NCBI GenBank assembly: GCA_021201335.1
Contig: JAJQFD010000041.1
Span: forward strand, 34,282-98,281
From: Bacteroides sp.
GTDB lineage: Bacteria; Bacteroidota; Bacteroidia; Bacteroidales; Bacteroidaceae
Reading direction: 5' to 3'
DNA length: 64,000 nucleotides
The notes beneath the pieces were generated by a model. It was not told the DNA's origin. It made no database searches and saw only the letters and a program-made list of their open reading frames with translations. Below are positions 1 through 7,941 of the stretch, piece by piece (the stretch's first letter is position 1; every line of letters starts with the position of its first letter). Made by a program: the position numbers and the translations under genes.

Positions 1-1284
1 GGACAAGACATGAATTACTATCGGGATATTCAAACTTTTACCGGGTCGGAAGTCATTCAAGCGATGAATGATATTATGAATGAGCATACTCACGGACTTC
101 CTGCTGATATAACCTATGTACAAAGAACAGTACATAACGAAGAAGAGATGGCTTATCAGCTGGATATGAACGAAAATGAATTTAAATCCCTGATTGGAGA
201 TGCCTTTTCCAATACCTCTTGGAAAGAGAAGAAGAACAGAGTGATGGTGAAATTAGTCCAGGTATATTTCCAGATGGTATATGAATTCAATGGGATGCAC
301 GAGGTTTTTAAAGAAAACACAAACATAGAAGATTTGCGCCCCTATGTGGGCGACAGGAATCCGATGTGTTACATTTCCTCCGTTTCATATGGTCGTTATT
401 TTGTTCTGCTTTATGAGTCCGACCAATCTTATGAAAAATTATCTCAAGCTATAAACAAAACATTTAATCAGGACGCCTCTGAACCTCTTACTAGTGAAGA
501 TAAATCAATCATGAGAAGTGCCAGGGTTACTCTCCGGCAAATTGGAGGAGACGCTGATTCCGGACTTCAAACGATTACTGGTGACGCAGAGAAAATCAGA
601 GAATTTGTTTTAAAAGGAGCAATAGCGGATAAAGACAATGTGGGAGCTCCCATATTTTATAACATGAGATATTTAGGCAATTCCTATCCTGTAAAAACTT
701 ATAAAACAATTGATTCTGAGGTTAATCTCATGGAATATGTGCCCGCCAAGAAAAAGAATGATGTGGTTATTCATCTTGATAATATCCGCTCTAATGCTTT
801 ATATCTTACAGGAGGAAATTACAGCAACATATCCGGTAAATCCAAATTTTCAGTTAGTAACATTTATGTAGATGTGATGAATGGCAACATCCTGGCTAAA
901 CGTTTTACCTATAATCCGCAAATAACAAATGTAGGTACAACCTCTCTCTTTAGTAAAAATTGCTCTCATGAAATAAAGCTGGGACAACTGGGTGAAAATA
1001 CAACCAAAAAAGTTAAAATTTCGTTTACTGTCACTTACTATGCCAAAAGATATTCCAACGGATTTTTAGGAACAGGAGGTAGCAGCAGTGGTGAAACGAA
1101 ATCATTTCAGGTGGTAGCCGTTTACAAATTCAATCCTATTACTGAAAAATGGGAAAAAGAAAGTACCGACTTACCTGGAACTACAGTAAGAATGAATTAC
1201 ATGAAAGTAAATGGTAATGTAGATCACTGTGGCATTAATTTCAATTTGAATTATAAATTTTCAGCAAACAAAGAAACTTATTAA
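1..1284 (+). CDS. Cholesterol-dependent-cytolysin-like protein, 5' end outside window
   Basis: The reading frame is open from base 1 and the first ATG (base 10) aligns with the interior of the next gene's product, so the true start lies upstream. It resembles the thiol-activated cytolysin family (CDC/CDC-like), secreted proteins that form large beta-barrel pores. The visible markers are a hydrophobic amphipathic strand (VKLVQVYFQMVYEF, about residue 80) and the motif MCYISSVSYGRYFVLLYES, which matches the family's conserved YxSSVxYGR segment. The C-terminal part is beta-rich and Ig-like, but I see no Trp-rich undecapeptide of the cholesterol-binding CDCs, so this is better called CDC-like. 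It lies 12 bp upstream of a longer paralogue in the same operon. The target membrane is unknown. Confidence 0.8.
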   Translation, partial: GQDMNYYRDIQTFTGSEVIQAMNDIMNEHTHGLPADITYVQRTVHNEEEMAYQLDMNENEFKSLIGDAFSNTSWKEKKNRVMVKLVQVYFQMVYEFNGMHEVFKENTNIEDLRPYVGDRNPMCYISSVSYGRYFVLLYESDQSYEKLSQAINKTFNQDASEPLTSEDKSIMRSARVTLRQIGGDADSGLQTITGDAEKIREFVLKGAIADKDNVGAPIFYNMRYLGNSYPVKTYKTIDSEVNLMEYVPAKKKNDVVIHLDNIRSNALYLTGGNYSNISGKSKFSVSNIYVDVMNGNILAKRFTYNPQITNVGTTSLFSKNCSHEIKLGQLGENTTKKVKISFTVTYYAKRYSNGFLGTGGSSSGETKSFQVVAVYKFNPITEKWEKESTDLPGTTVRMNYMKVNGNVDHCGINFNLNYKFSANKETY

Positions 1285-1296
1285 AATATACCTAAT

Positions 1297-3033
1297 ATGA
1301 AATTGAGCAGATATTTTTTCTTGCTTTTAAGTACTCTATTCGTACTTGGTTTTTATAGCTGTTCGGATAACGATCCGATAATTGACAATGGTGATGATGA
1401 TGAAACAGCAGGTTTAGCACCTCATTTAAAAGCCGTCAATGAATTAATTAAATCTGGAGGCAAACTGGAAGTTACGGATGAATATGAAAACATTACAGTG
1501 GATGTTGACACCTTAAAAGTGGAAGATGCAGTTATAAACGGTTTTAAGCAGGAATGTTATTCTATCGGAATCACCGAAAGTTATGATATCAATCGCAATC
1601 CGGATGAATTTGTATTGATGAACCCCTGGTCGGATGTTATTTGGCCCGGAGGATTAATACAAGGAGGATCTTTAAGAGATGATAATGTTCCGGCTGGAGT
1701 ACCGATCTATAAAAAACGTATTCCAGGCAAAATTTATCTTTCTATTGTATCCGGAAATGAAACGATGGATGAATGGTATAAAGAAACGGAATTAAGGCCA
1801 GCAAATGTCACCCAGGCCATGAATGACCTGATGAAAACTTACCTCGGTAAAACCACACCGGCCTATACTTCATTTAAGATTGAAAAAGTACATTCCATTG
1901 AAGAAATGGCTTTGAAACTCGGAATCGATTTGAAATTATTTGGCGTTAAAATGAAAACGGAGTTTGGTTCTAACTGGAAAAAAGATAAAAATTATATGGC
2001 CGTACATTTAAAACAGCAATTCTTCACCATGTCATATGAAGGCCCGGACGGAGGATTTAAAGGTACTTTTACGGACGATATAACCACAGACGACCTGGAC
2101 GCTTTTACAGGAAAAGGGAATCCTTTATGTTACGTATCTTCTGTCACTTATGGACGATCTTATGTAATGTTATATGAATCTTCGGCATCCACAGATTCCT
2201 TACACATGGCATTAACAGTGGCCTATAAGAATGACTCAACGGTTAACTCAAAAACCTCCAAAAAGATACTGAATGAATCGAAATGTACCATGACTCAAAT
2301 TGGCGGTAACCCTCAGCAAGGATTGGAAACCGTATTTGGCGATTTTGATAAATTAAAAGCATTTGTTATCGATGGCGCTAAGGTATCCGCCGACAATGTT
2401 GGTGCACCTATTTCATTCAAAATCAATCAGGTGTATGATAACACCCCGGCACGGTTAAGCAATACACTTAAATTCTCGTTTACCCAACAAACCTACTCAC
2501 CGGTTGCACCCAAGAATGACGTTGAAATTAATATTTTCGATATTTATATGCAGGCGCCACAAACCAACAGAAAAGTATCCAATTACTCTAATTTTGAGAT
2601 TAAAGGGATACGTGTGGGCCATTCTGAAACAGGCGAGTTTACAACCGCCAAAGGAGGTAAATATCATACCTTTGATAATTTTAAAACAGGAAAAATAGCC
2701 CATAAGAACGGTGCTACGGTTTCGGTATACAAATCCATTGTACTTCCATCCGTTCCTAAAAATCATAAAATCAGACTTGAATGTGTGGTGAGAGTAAAAA
2801 ATCACACCTATGGAGGATCAACGAAAGTTGGCGAAGATACTTATACATTGATTCGTGATTTCGAATATAACTTAACTACAAACGTATGGGAACCCATTGC
2901 TCATACGGATATTGATGATCCGAAAACTTTTAAAGCGTTGTATCTTCAAAATCAAACGCTAAGTGATACTCGTTTTAATTTCGACCTGAATTTCAGATTC
3001 AAATGTGATAATGTCCCATATCCGTTGAGATAA
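1297..3033 (+). CDS. CDC-like pore-forming lipoprotein (long partner)
   Basis: 578 aa. The N terminus (LLLSTLFVLGFYSC, then SDND) is a lipoprotein signal with Cys22 as the likely lipidation site, so the protein should sit on a membrane surface. Residues of about 165-560 match the thiol-activated cytolysin fold: HLKQQFFTMSYEG (strand of the first transmembrane hairpin) and LCYVSSVTYGRSYVMLYES. No undecapeptide is seen. An extra N-terminal region of about 100 residues (25-140) separates it from the preceding shorter paralogue. In CDC-like systems described in other Bacteroidota, a short and a long component act together. The tandem arrangement here fits such a pair, but co-assembly is inferred. 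The downstream gene is an HU-like protein 246 bp away. Confidence 0.85.
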   Translation: MKLSRYFFLLLSTLFVLGFYSCSDNDPIIDNGDDDETAGLAPHLKAVNELIKSGGKLEVTDEYENITVDVDTLKVEDAVINGFKQECYSIGITESYDINRNPDEFVLMNPWSDVIWPGGLIQGGSLRDDNVPAGVPIYKKRIPGKIYLSIVSGNETMDEWYKETELRPANVTQAMNDLMKTYLGKTTPAYTSFKIEKVHSIEEMALKLGIDLKLFGVKMKTEFGSNWKKDKNYMAVHLKQQFFTMSYEGPDGGFKGTFTDDITTDDLDAFTGKGNPLCYVSSVTYGRSYVMLYESSASTDSLHMALTVAYKNDSTVNSKTSKKILNESKCTMTQIGGNPQQGLETVFGDFDKLKAFVIDGAKVSADNVGAPISFKINQVYDNTPARLSNTLKFSFTQQTYSPVAPKNDVEINIFDIYMQAPQTNRKVSNYSNFEIKGIRVGHSETGEFTTAKGGKYHTFDNFKTGKIAHKNGATVSVYKSIVLPSVPKNHKIRLECVVRVKNHTYGGSTKVGEDTYTLIRDFEYNLTTNVWEPIAHTDIDDPKTFKALYLQNQTLSDTRFNFDLNFRFKCDNVPYPLR

Positions 3034-3110
3034 TACTAATGATTTATTAAGCTTAATTTCAATCAACTTCAGTATATGGTTAACATTTTTCTCACCTCTT
3101 AATTTATCCA

Positions 3111-3140
3111 GCAGTTTGCGACAGTTTGCGGCAGTTTCGA
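3111..3140 (+). repeat. Three 10-bp tandem units upstream of the HU-like gene
   Basis: GCAGTTTGCG, ACAGTTTGCG and GCAGTTTCGA follow each other without gaps, so the period is 10 bp, one helical turn. They lie about 140 bp upstream of the HU-like start and 100 bp upstream of the putative -7 box. They may be binding sites for an architectural protein, possibly HU itself. This is inference only. Confidence 0.5.
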
Positions 3141-3213
3141 GTAAAAGCAAGTAAAATTGAGCAATAATGTTCAGTATAGAGCAAATGGCGGACATCGCTA
3201 TTTTTCATCTCCT

Positions 3214-3221
3214 TACCTTTG
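3214..3221 (+). promoter_or_regulatory. Putative -7 element of the HU-like gene
   Basis: TACCTTTG matches the Bacteroidetes -7 consensus TAnnTTTG and lies 58 bp upstream of the HU-like start. No clear TTTG -33 box is seen at the usual distance, so the call is tentative. Confidence 0.4.
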
Positions 3222-3279
3222 CCCACAACAGGTACAGCCACCTAAAATTATTTATAAACCATTTAAACCTATTTAATTT

Positions 3280-3753
3280 ATGAGTATTCAGTATAAAGTA
3301 GTTAAACAAGTTCTAGGCTTCAACAAAGAGGGGGGCGAGAAATATGTAATTAAAACAGTGACAGGAGAAATGTTGACTTTCGACAAAGTATGTAATCAGG
3401 TCAGCCAGGTTTGTGGCGCCCACCGCGGAACGGTAACACAGGTAGTGGGCGGCCTGCTGGATGTATTGGTTAATAACCTAGATATGGGCCACAGCGTACA
3501 GCTGGGCGAGTTCGGAACATTGCGTCCGGGCCTTCGTACCCGTGCCCAGAGCAGTGAGGAAACTGCCAATGTTTCAGCCATCTACCGGCGTAAAATTAAT
3601 TTCGTGCCGGGTAAGATGCTAAAAAATTTCCTCAGAGATGTAGCTATCACCCGTGCGGCAGCTCCTCAGGTAATTAGTTCGGATGATGACAACGACGGTG
3701 ATAATAGCGGTAATACCGGAGGCGACAATGGATTTATAGATCCGGCCGCCTAA
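3280..3753 (+). CDS. HU-like DNA-binding protein with acidic Gly/Asn/Asp tail
   Basis: 157 aa. Residues 1 to about 125 form an HU/IHF-type domain of the variant common in Bacteroidales (starts MSIQYKVV; includes 'GHSVQLGEFGTLRPGL', the conserved HU strand region, then VNFVPGKML-type residues). These proteins bind and bend DNA as dimers. The last 25 residues (SSDDDNDGDNSG... then FIDPAA) are acidic and low-complexity, typical of this variant. It is monocistronic and followed by a strong terminator. In many Bacteroidales such genes sit beside a smalltalk protein and an amidase. Here the only smalltalk gene is 60 kb away at 63333. Confidence 0.85.
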   Translation: MSIQYKVVKQVLGFNKEGGEKYVIKTVTGEMLTFDKVCNQVSQVCGAHRGTVTQVVGGLLDVLVNNLDMGHSVQLGEFGTLRPGLRTRAQSSEETANVSAIYRRKINFVPGKMLKNFLRDVAITRAAAPQVISSDDDNDGDNSGNTGGDNGFIDPAA

Positions 3754-3776
3754 AACAAAAAAGGTGGCTGACAGGG

Positions 3777-3816
3777 AAAGCACGAATGGGATAACAATTC
3801 CGGTTCGTGCTTTTTT
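3777..3816 (+). terminator. Rho-independent terminator of the HU-like gene
   Basis: AAAGCACGAA pairs with TTCGTGCTTT (10 bp) around an 18-nt loop, and T6 follows. It begins 23 bp after the stop codon. Confidence 0.85.
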
Positions 3817-3838
3817 ATGCTTTTGAGGTTTGTTCCAT

Positions 3839-3918
3839 GGTTGCTGTTCCGGGTCAAAACGGTTACCATCAGCACCCAAAACGGTTACCACTGATGCGTG
3901 TAACGGTAACCGTTTTTT
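3839..3918 (+). repeat. 22-bp phased repeat array, GGTTACC type, with terminal hairpin
   Basis: The core GGTT(G/A)CC-like element starts at 3839, 3861, 3883 and 3905, exactly 22 bp apart. AAAACGGTTACC occurs at 3856 and 3878, and its reverse complement GGTAACCGTTTT at 3905. The last two can form a 12-bp perfect hairpin followed by T-rich sequence, so the array could also end transcription. It lies between convergent genes. It resembles the arrays at 7747, 15897 and 36101 in spacing and core. Confidence 0.7.
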
Positions 3919-3925
3919 AGGCACA

Positions 3926-4486
3926 CTAAAGAATTGCCCCAAAGGCAATAAATAGTGAGTGACGATTTCTATCAATCTTACCAAAATTAGTTATACCCCA
4001 GAAATCTTTTACTTCCGAATTGATTTGTTTCAAATTATAACCCAATTTAAGATTCAGGCCAAATGATTGTTTTATTATTAATTTGTAGCCGATGCCTAGA
4101 TCACACATTCCTCCTTTCGTAAAGTCTGCCCCACCTATTCCATAGCCAATATTAGTAAATGCGTAAATATTCCTATTAACCGATAATGGCATACATTGCA
4201 GTGAGGTAAATATGGGTAATGAGTTGTATCCCGGATTATTATATCTATCTAAACCCAATCCCACTCCGGCAGAAAAAACTTTTGAAAAAGAATATAATGC
4301 AGATAAATGTAAACCCATCCCACTCATATTACTATTACTACGAGTAATTTTAAATCCGTCTCCTTTTTCTACAAGACCATATAAATACGAGGTTTCAACA
4401 TAAAATCGTATCTTGTGATCTTGCGCAGATGTTTTAAATAGAGGTAATAAACAAAACGATAAAATAAATACCATAATTTTTCTCAT
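3926..4486 (-). CDS. Small outer-membrane beta-barrel protein
   Basis: 186 aa. An N-terminal signal peptide (MRKIMVFILSFCLLPLFKTSAQ) is followed by alternating beta-strands with aromatic girdle residues, ending in 'SLFIAFGAIL', which suits a porin-like barrel of about eight strands (OmpA/OmpW-type size). No specific family is recognised. The last strands contain glycine-rich segments such as 'YGIGGADFTKGGMCDLGIGY'. It lies 148 bp downstream of the TPR/HTH gene on the same strand and may be co-transcribed. Its function is unknown. Assignment to the outer membrane rests on the signal peptide and strand pattern only. Confidence 0.6.
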   Translation of the reverse strand: MRKIMVFILSFCLLPLFKTSAQDHKIRFYVETSYLYGLVEKGDGFKITRSNSNMSGMGLHLSALYSFSKVFSAGVGLGLDRYNNPGYNSLPIFTSLQCMPLSVNRNIYAFTNIGYGIGGADFTKGGMCDLGIGYKLIIKQSFGLNLKLGYNLKQINSEVKDFWGITNFGKIDRNRHSLFIAFGAIL

Positions 4487-4634
4487 CTTAATCAGTTTTT
4501 TATGTTTTTACACTGCAAAAATAGAAGCAAATTCTTTCTTTGTGAAACAATACATATCACAAGACAAAACTGTAATAAAATGAAAATCAGATAATTATAA
4601 ATTTAAAATATCACAATGACTATTAATTGGTCAA

Positions 4635-6329
4635 TTAAGGGAAAATAGAATTATATAGACTTATATTATCAGATTCCTCAACCATTTTTTTCTTGATTCG
4701 GTGCTTTCGTTGCCGGGCAGATGCTGTACGGGAATACCCAGTGCACGCACTGATTAATGGTATGGAGAAGTTCATTTTTGCAAGACAGCAAAAAAGTATA
4801 TCTTCCTCTGTTAATATGGGGCAGAGATTTTTTAGTTCTTCGTAAAAATCAGCATAAATCACCGGGATTATTTTATTTAATTCTTCCCTGTCCTTTAACC
4901 CTAAGATTTCGATATTATCTGATTCTTTTTGATTTTCTAACTTCTGTATCTTTTTATAGATTGGTTTGTCATTAAAAAGATGTATACGAAGATTATCTAA
5001 TTGTTTTTGCATGCTTAACAGATAGCCTTCCTTTTCCTGAATTTCTTCTTCTGCATTTTTCTTCTCATATCTCAGTTGAAGGATTTTATTACGCGTATTA
5101 GCTATTTGATTCTGTAATTCGACTATCTTTTTCTCTTTTTCGATTATTTTTCGCTCATGAGCTAAACGTTCCTCGTTTTGTCTGATCTTCTTCTTTCTAT
5201 CCATGATAATGGCAACAACAATAACTAATAAAAAGCATATTATGCAAAAGCTGATAAGTATAACTATCCTCGAATTATGTTTATTCTTAACTTTAGTAAT
5301 TTCAGTTTGTATATTATGTATCTGATTTAATCCGTAAATTTCAGCCGAAAAAGTATTCATTGATAATGTATCATAGGCATCAATAAATTTATTCAAGTAA
5401 ATAAGTGATTGAGATAAATTACCTCTATTTTCTTCTAATTCAGATAATTCCTTCAACGCTATTGTACGTGTGCCTAAATTGTTACTTGCAAGTACCCTGT
5501 TCAAAAATATATAAGCAGAATCATATTTTTCCAGTGAGACGTAAATTGCTCCCTTATTTAGGGTATAGGCATCTGTTAAAATCTCAATCTTATTTATATA
5601 TGAAAGAGCTAATTCATTATTATCGTTTTCGTTATAATACAATGCCAGATCATTGTATATCATGTCTTTCAACTTGACAGAATCAGTTAATTGTCGTGCA
5701 TGGCCGAAAGCTTCGGTGAGGTATATATAAGAACTATCCGGTTGTTCTTTGAAGAAATAAGCCAATCCCAGATTACGGGCATTAGTGAATTTGTTATCTA
5801 CGTTTTTATCGGCTTGGGTTCTGATATAGCCCGTATGAAAAGCATGAAAAGCATCATCCCATAGTTCTTGATCAAAATATATATTACCAACACATGCGTA
5901 TACAGAGGTTAGAAGATTGAAATTATCATTGTGGGATAAATCTAATGCTTTCAGATAACACTTCAGAGCTTCTTGTGGTGATTCAAGTTCTTCCCATATT
6001 TTTCCTTTGCTTATTAGTGCTCTGGCAAATAAGTCATTATTAGTAGAGTTTATTAATACTTTTAATGAAGTGTTTATTAATGAGTCATAGGGGAGCAGGT
6101 TTTGTTCTTTTCTATCTTTGATTTCTGTTAAGAGTACATAATAATACGCCTTATTAAATTCGTCCAAATCATCCATGAAAACATTGTTTTCCAGTTCCAA
6201 AAAGGCTTTATCAGTGTCGACATGTATCAGATTATCAATTTCAATTAAATGTTTATCAAGGTGGCTGTTGTGACAGCAGCTATGGAGAATGGCTGTTAAT
6301 AAGGCAATAATGCAAAATATATTTTTCAT
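4635..6329 (-). CDS. TPR - transmembrane - coiled-coil - HTH regulatory protein
   Basis: 564 aa. In order: a lipoprotein-like or signal-anchor N terminus (ends LLTAILHSCCHNS), a helical tetratricopeptide-type region (about 40-345), one transmembrane segment (ILISFCIICFLLVIVVAII, about 352-372), a long coiled coil rich in E/K/R (about 380-470), and a C-terminal region (about 500-550; LTEEDILFCCLAKMNFS, then ISACTGYSRTASARQRKHRI) resembling a helix-turn-helix. This is the layout of a Bacteroidetes family of membrane-bound TPR regulators in which a periplasmic sensor domain is linked to a cytoplasmic DNA-binding domain. The ligand and targets are unknown. The neighbouring outer-membrane protein gene is a candidate target. 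Confidence 0.7.
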   Translation of the reverse strand: MKNIFCIIALLTAILHSCCHNSHLDKHLIEIDNLIHVDTDKAFLELENNVFMDDLDEFNKAYYYVLLTEIKDRKEQNLLPYDSLINTSLKVLINSTNNDLFARALISKGKIWEELESPQEALKCYLKALDLSHNDNFNLLTSVYACVGNIYFDQELWDDAFHAFHTGYIRTQADKNVDNKFTNARNLGLAYFFKEQPDSSYIYLTEAFGHARQLTDSVKLKDMIYNDLALYYNENDNNELALSYINKIEILTDAYTLNKGAIYVSLEKYDSAYIFLNRVLASNNLGTRTIALKELSELEENRGNLSQSLIYLNKFIDAYDTLSMNTFSAEIYGLNQIHNIQTEITKVKNKHNSRIVILISFCIICFLLVIVVAIIMDRKKKIRQNEERLAHERKIIEKEKKIVELQNQIANTRNKILQLRYEKKNAEEEIQEKEGYLLSMQKQLDNLRIHLFNDKPIYKKIQKLENQKESDNIEILGLKDREELNKIIPVIYADFYEELKNLCPILTEEDILFCCLAKMNFSIPLISACTGYSRTASARQRKHRIKKKMVEESDNISLYNSIFP

Positions 6330-6573
6330 TGAGCATCGATTATATTTGCTGACAAAAGTAGTAATAAAGCCTTAAAACAAGCGATTGGAGGTTGGGAGGA
6401 TAGTAACACCTAAAGGGCTACATGTTCCGATCGCAAAACTACAGACTCTTGCTAAGCTGTATCGCATGTAACCACTTAGCAGGAGTATAATCATTCACTA
6501 TTTCATATACTTACGAAACGATTATATAAACTTATAACCTTTAACGATAGCTCTTCTGGTAAATCATCATTCA

Positions 6574-7590
6574 CTAATCCTCCTCTCTCTCCGATTTTCC
6601 TGAATACATACGTACTTTCGACGAATTCTCGATAGCCTTTACCGCAATGTCTTTTACATTGGCTTCGGCACGGTTTGCCTTTTCGGTATTTTCTTTCAAC
6701 TGATCCTGTTGTTCTTTTATTTTTTCCTGTAAGGATGCAATCATCTGATCTTTGAGACGTATGTCGGTTTCGTTTTGTTTCTCAATCAATTTGATGTCAA
6801 ATTCGTATTTGGTTTGAAGCTGTTTAGTGATCTCTGCTTCTTTATCTTGGAGCGCTTTCTCTAATTTTCCCGGGAATTCGTTGTGGGCTTTCCGCAATTC
6901 TGCCAGCTCAGTTTCGGCACTTTTTAGCTCCTGTTCACGGTGAGCAACCTCCTGATCAAACTTCGCTTTACTTTCAATCAGCTCTTTTTCCAGGAGTAAT
7001 TTCTTACTTTCGTATTCGTCTTGCTCTTTCTGCCGTTTAATCTTCAGGTTATAGGCATACTCCTCTTCTTCCCTTTTCCGGCGTTTCAGCAGTTGTTCCG
7101 AATATTCTTTCTCTTCGGCTTCTTGCTTTGCTTTTTCTTTTTCCCAATGTTCTTTCTTCAAAGCAACTTCCGCAGTAAAAGCATCTTCTTTTTCTTTCAT
7201 TGATTTCTCGAAGCTTTCTTTCTTCTCCTTCTGAACGAGAAGCATAGCAGCCAATGAATCCGTATTGGCCGAAAGGGAATATAAATCTTCCAGTGATTGC
7301 TTTTCGATGGCAATTGCCGAACGGATCTCTTCCAGCTTTTTATATTCTTTCTCCAAATTGACCTGCAATTCGTCGAGTGTTTTACCCAGATCTGTTTTCA
7401 GGGCGAGAATACTCCTTCCAATACCTTCATGGGTAATTCCGGATACTTTTTCAAGCATATCTTTCTTTTGCTTTTCTTCCTGTATCTGTTTAGGCTTATC
7501 CGACTTGGCTCGTTGTACTTCTTTCAATAATGCCTCATACGCATCCAATATTTCTGTTTTTGTACTTTTGGGTGATACTTTTGGTTCCAT
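6574..7590 (-). CDS. Long coiled-coil protein
   Basis: 338 aa from the chosen start (MEPKVSPKST). An upstream in-frame ATG at 7632 would add 14 residues (MILNIIYPKHNNHN) lying in the AT-rich promoter region. Nearly the whole protein, about 20-320, is a charged heptad-rich coiled coil (runs such as EEYAYNLKIKRQKEQDEYE) without signal peptide or membrane segment, so it should be cytoplasmic. The C-terminal tail (MYSGKSEREED) is acidic. No enzymatic motif is seen. Similar proteins are annotated only as hypothetical. A TAGTTTTG -7-like box occurs on the minus strand at 7630-7637. Confidence 0.7.
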   Translation of the reverse strand: MEPKVSPKSTKTEILDAYEALLKEVQRAKSDKPKQIQEEKQKKDMLEKVSGITHEGIGRSILALKTDLGKTLDELQVNLEKEYKKLEEIRSAIAIEKQSLEDLYSLSANTDSLAAMLLVQKEKKESFEKSMKEKEDAFTAEVALKKEHWEKEKAKQEAEEKEYSEQLLKRRKREEEEYAYNLKIKRQKEQDEYESKKLLLEKELIESKAKFDQEVAHREQELKSAETELAELRKAHNEFPGKLEKALQDKEAEITKQLQTKYEFDIKLIEKQNETDIRLKDQMIASLQEKIKEQQDQLKENTEKANRAEANVKDIAVKAIENSSKVRMYSGKSEREED

Positions 7591-7941
7591 GTTGTGATTG
7601 TTATGTTTAGGATAAATGATATTTAATATCAAAACTACATAAAATTTTGCGTTTTAGCGATGGGTTTTGTCAAAGAAATAAATACTATCATAACCATTCT
7701 ATTTTCATTATTTATTATCTTTTCCTGAAGAACCGCGATACGGGAGAAATGCAACCGGCATTCCACTGGAAACCTTATTGCATTTGGACCGTTTTCCGGT
7801 TGCATTTAGTTACTAACACAGTATTTTCTTGTTTCCCGGAAGATATTACAGTTTAAGTGGCCTATTTTCCATGCGTTTTCTTTATATATCCATTAATATT
7901 GTGGTGTTAAATAAGTAAACGATTAACCTAATACACAAAAG
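7591..7941. other. Divergent intergenic region
   Basis: 351 bp between the coiled-coil gene (minus) and the GH2 gene (plus). It holds a -7-like box for the minus-strand gene near 7630 and a 22-bp phased repeat array (7747-7807, listed separately). I see no RNA gene or further open reading frame that I trust. Confidence 0.6.
7747..7807 (+). repeat. 22-bp phased repeat array, CCGGTTGCATTT type
   Basis: GCATT(T/C) occurs at 7758, 7780 and 7802, exactly 22 bp apart. CCGGTTGCATTT (7796-7807) is the perfect reverse complement of AAATGCAACCGG (7747-7758), so the outer units also form a 12-bp inverted repeat around 37 nt. It lies 135 bp upstream of the GH2 gene and so could be regulatory here, but related arrays lie between convergent genes. 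Confidence 0.7.
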
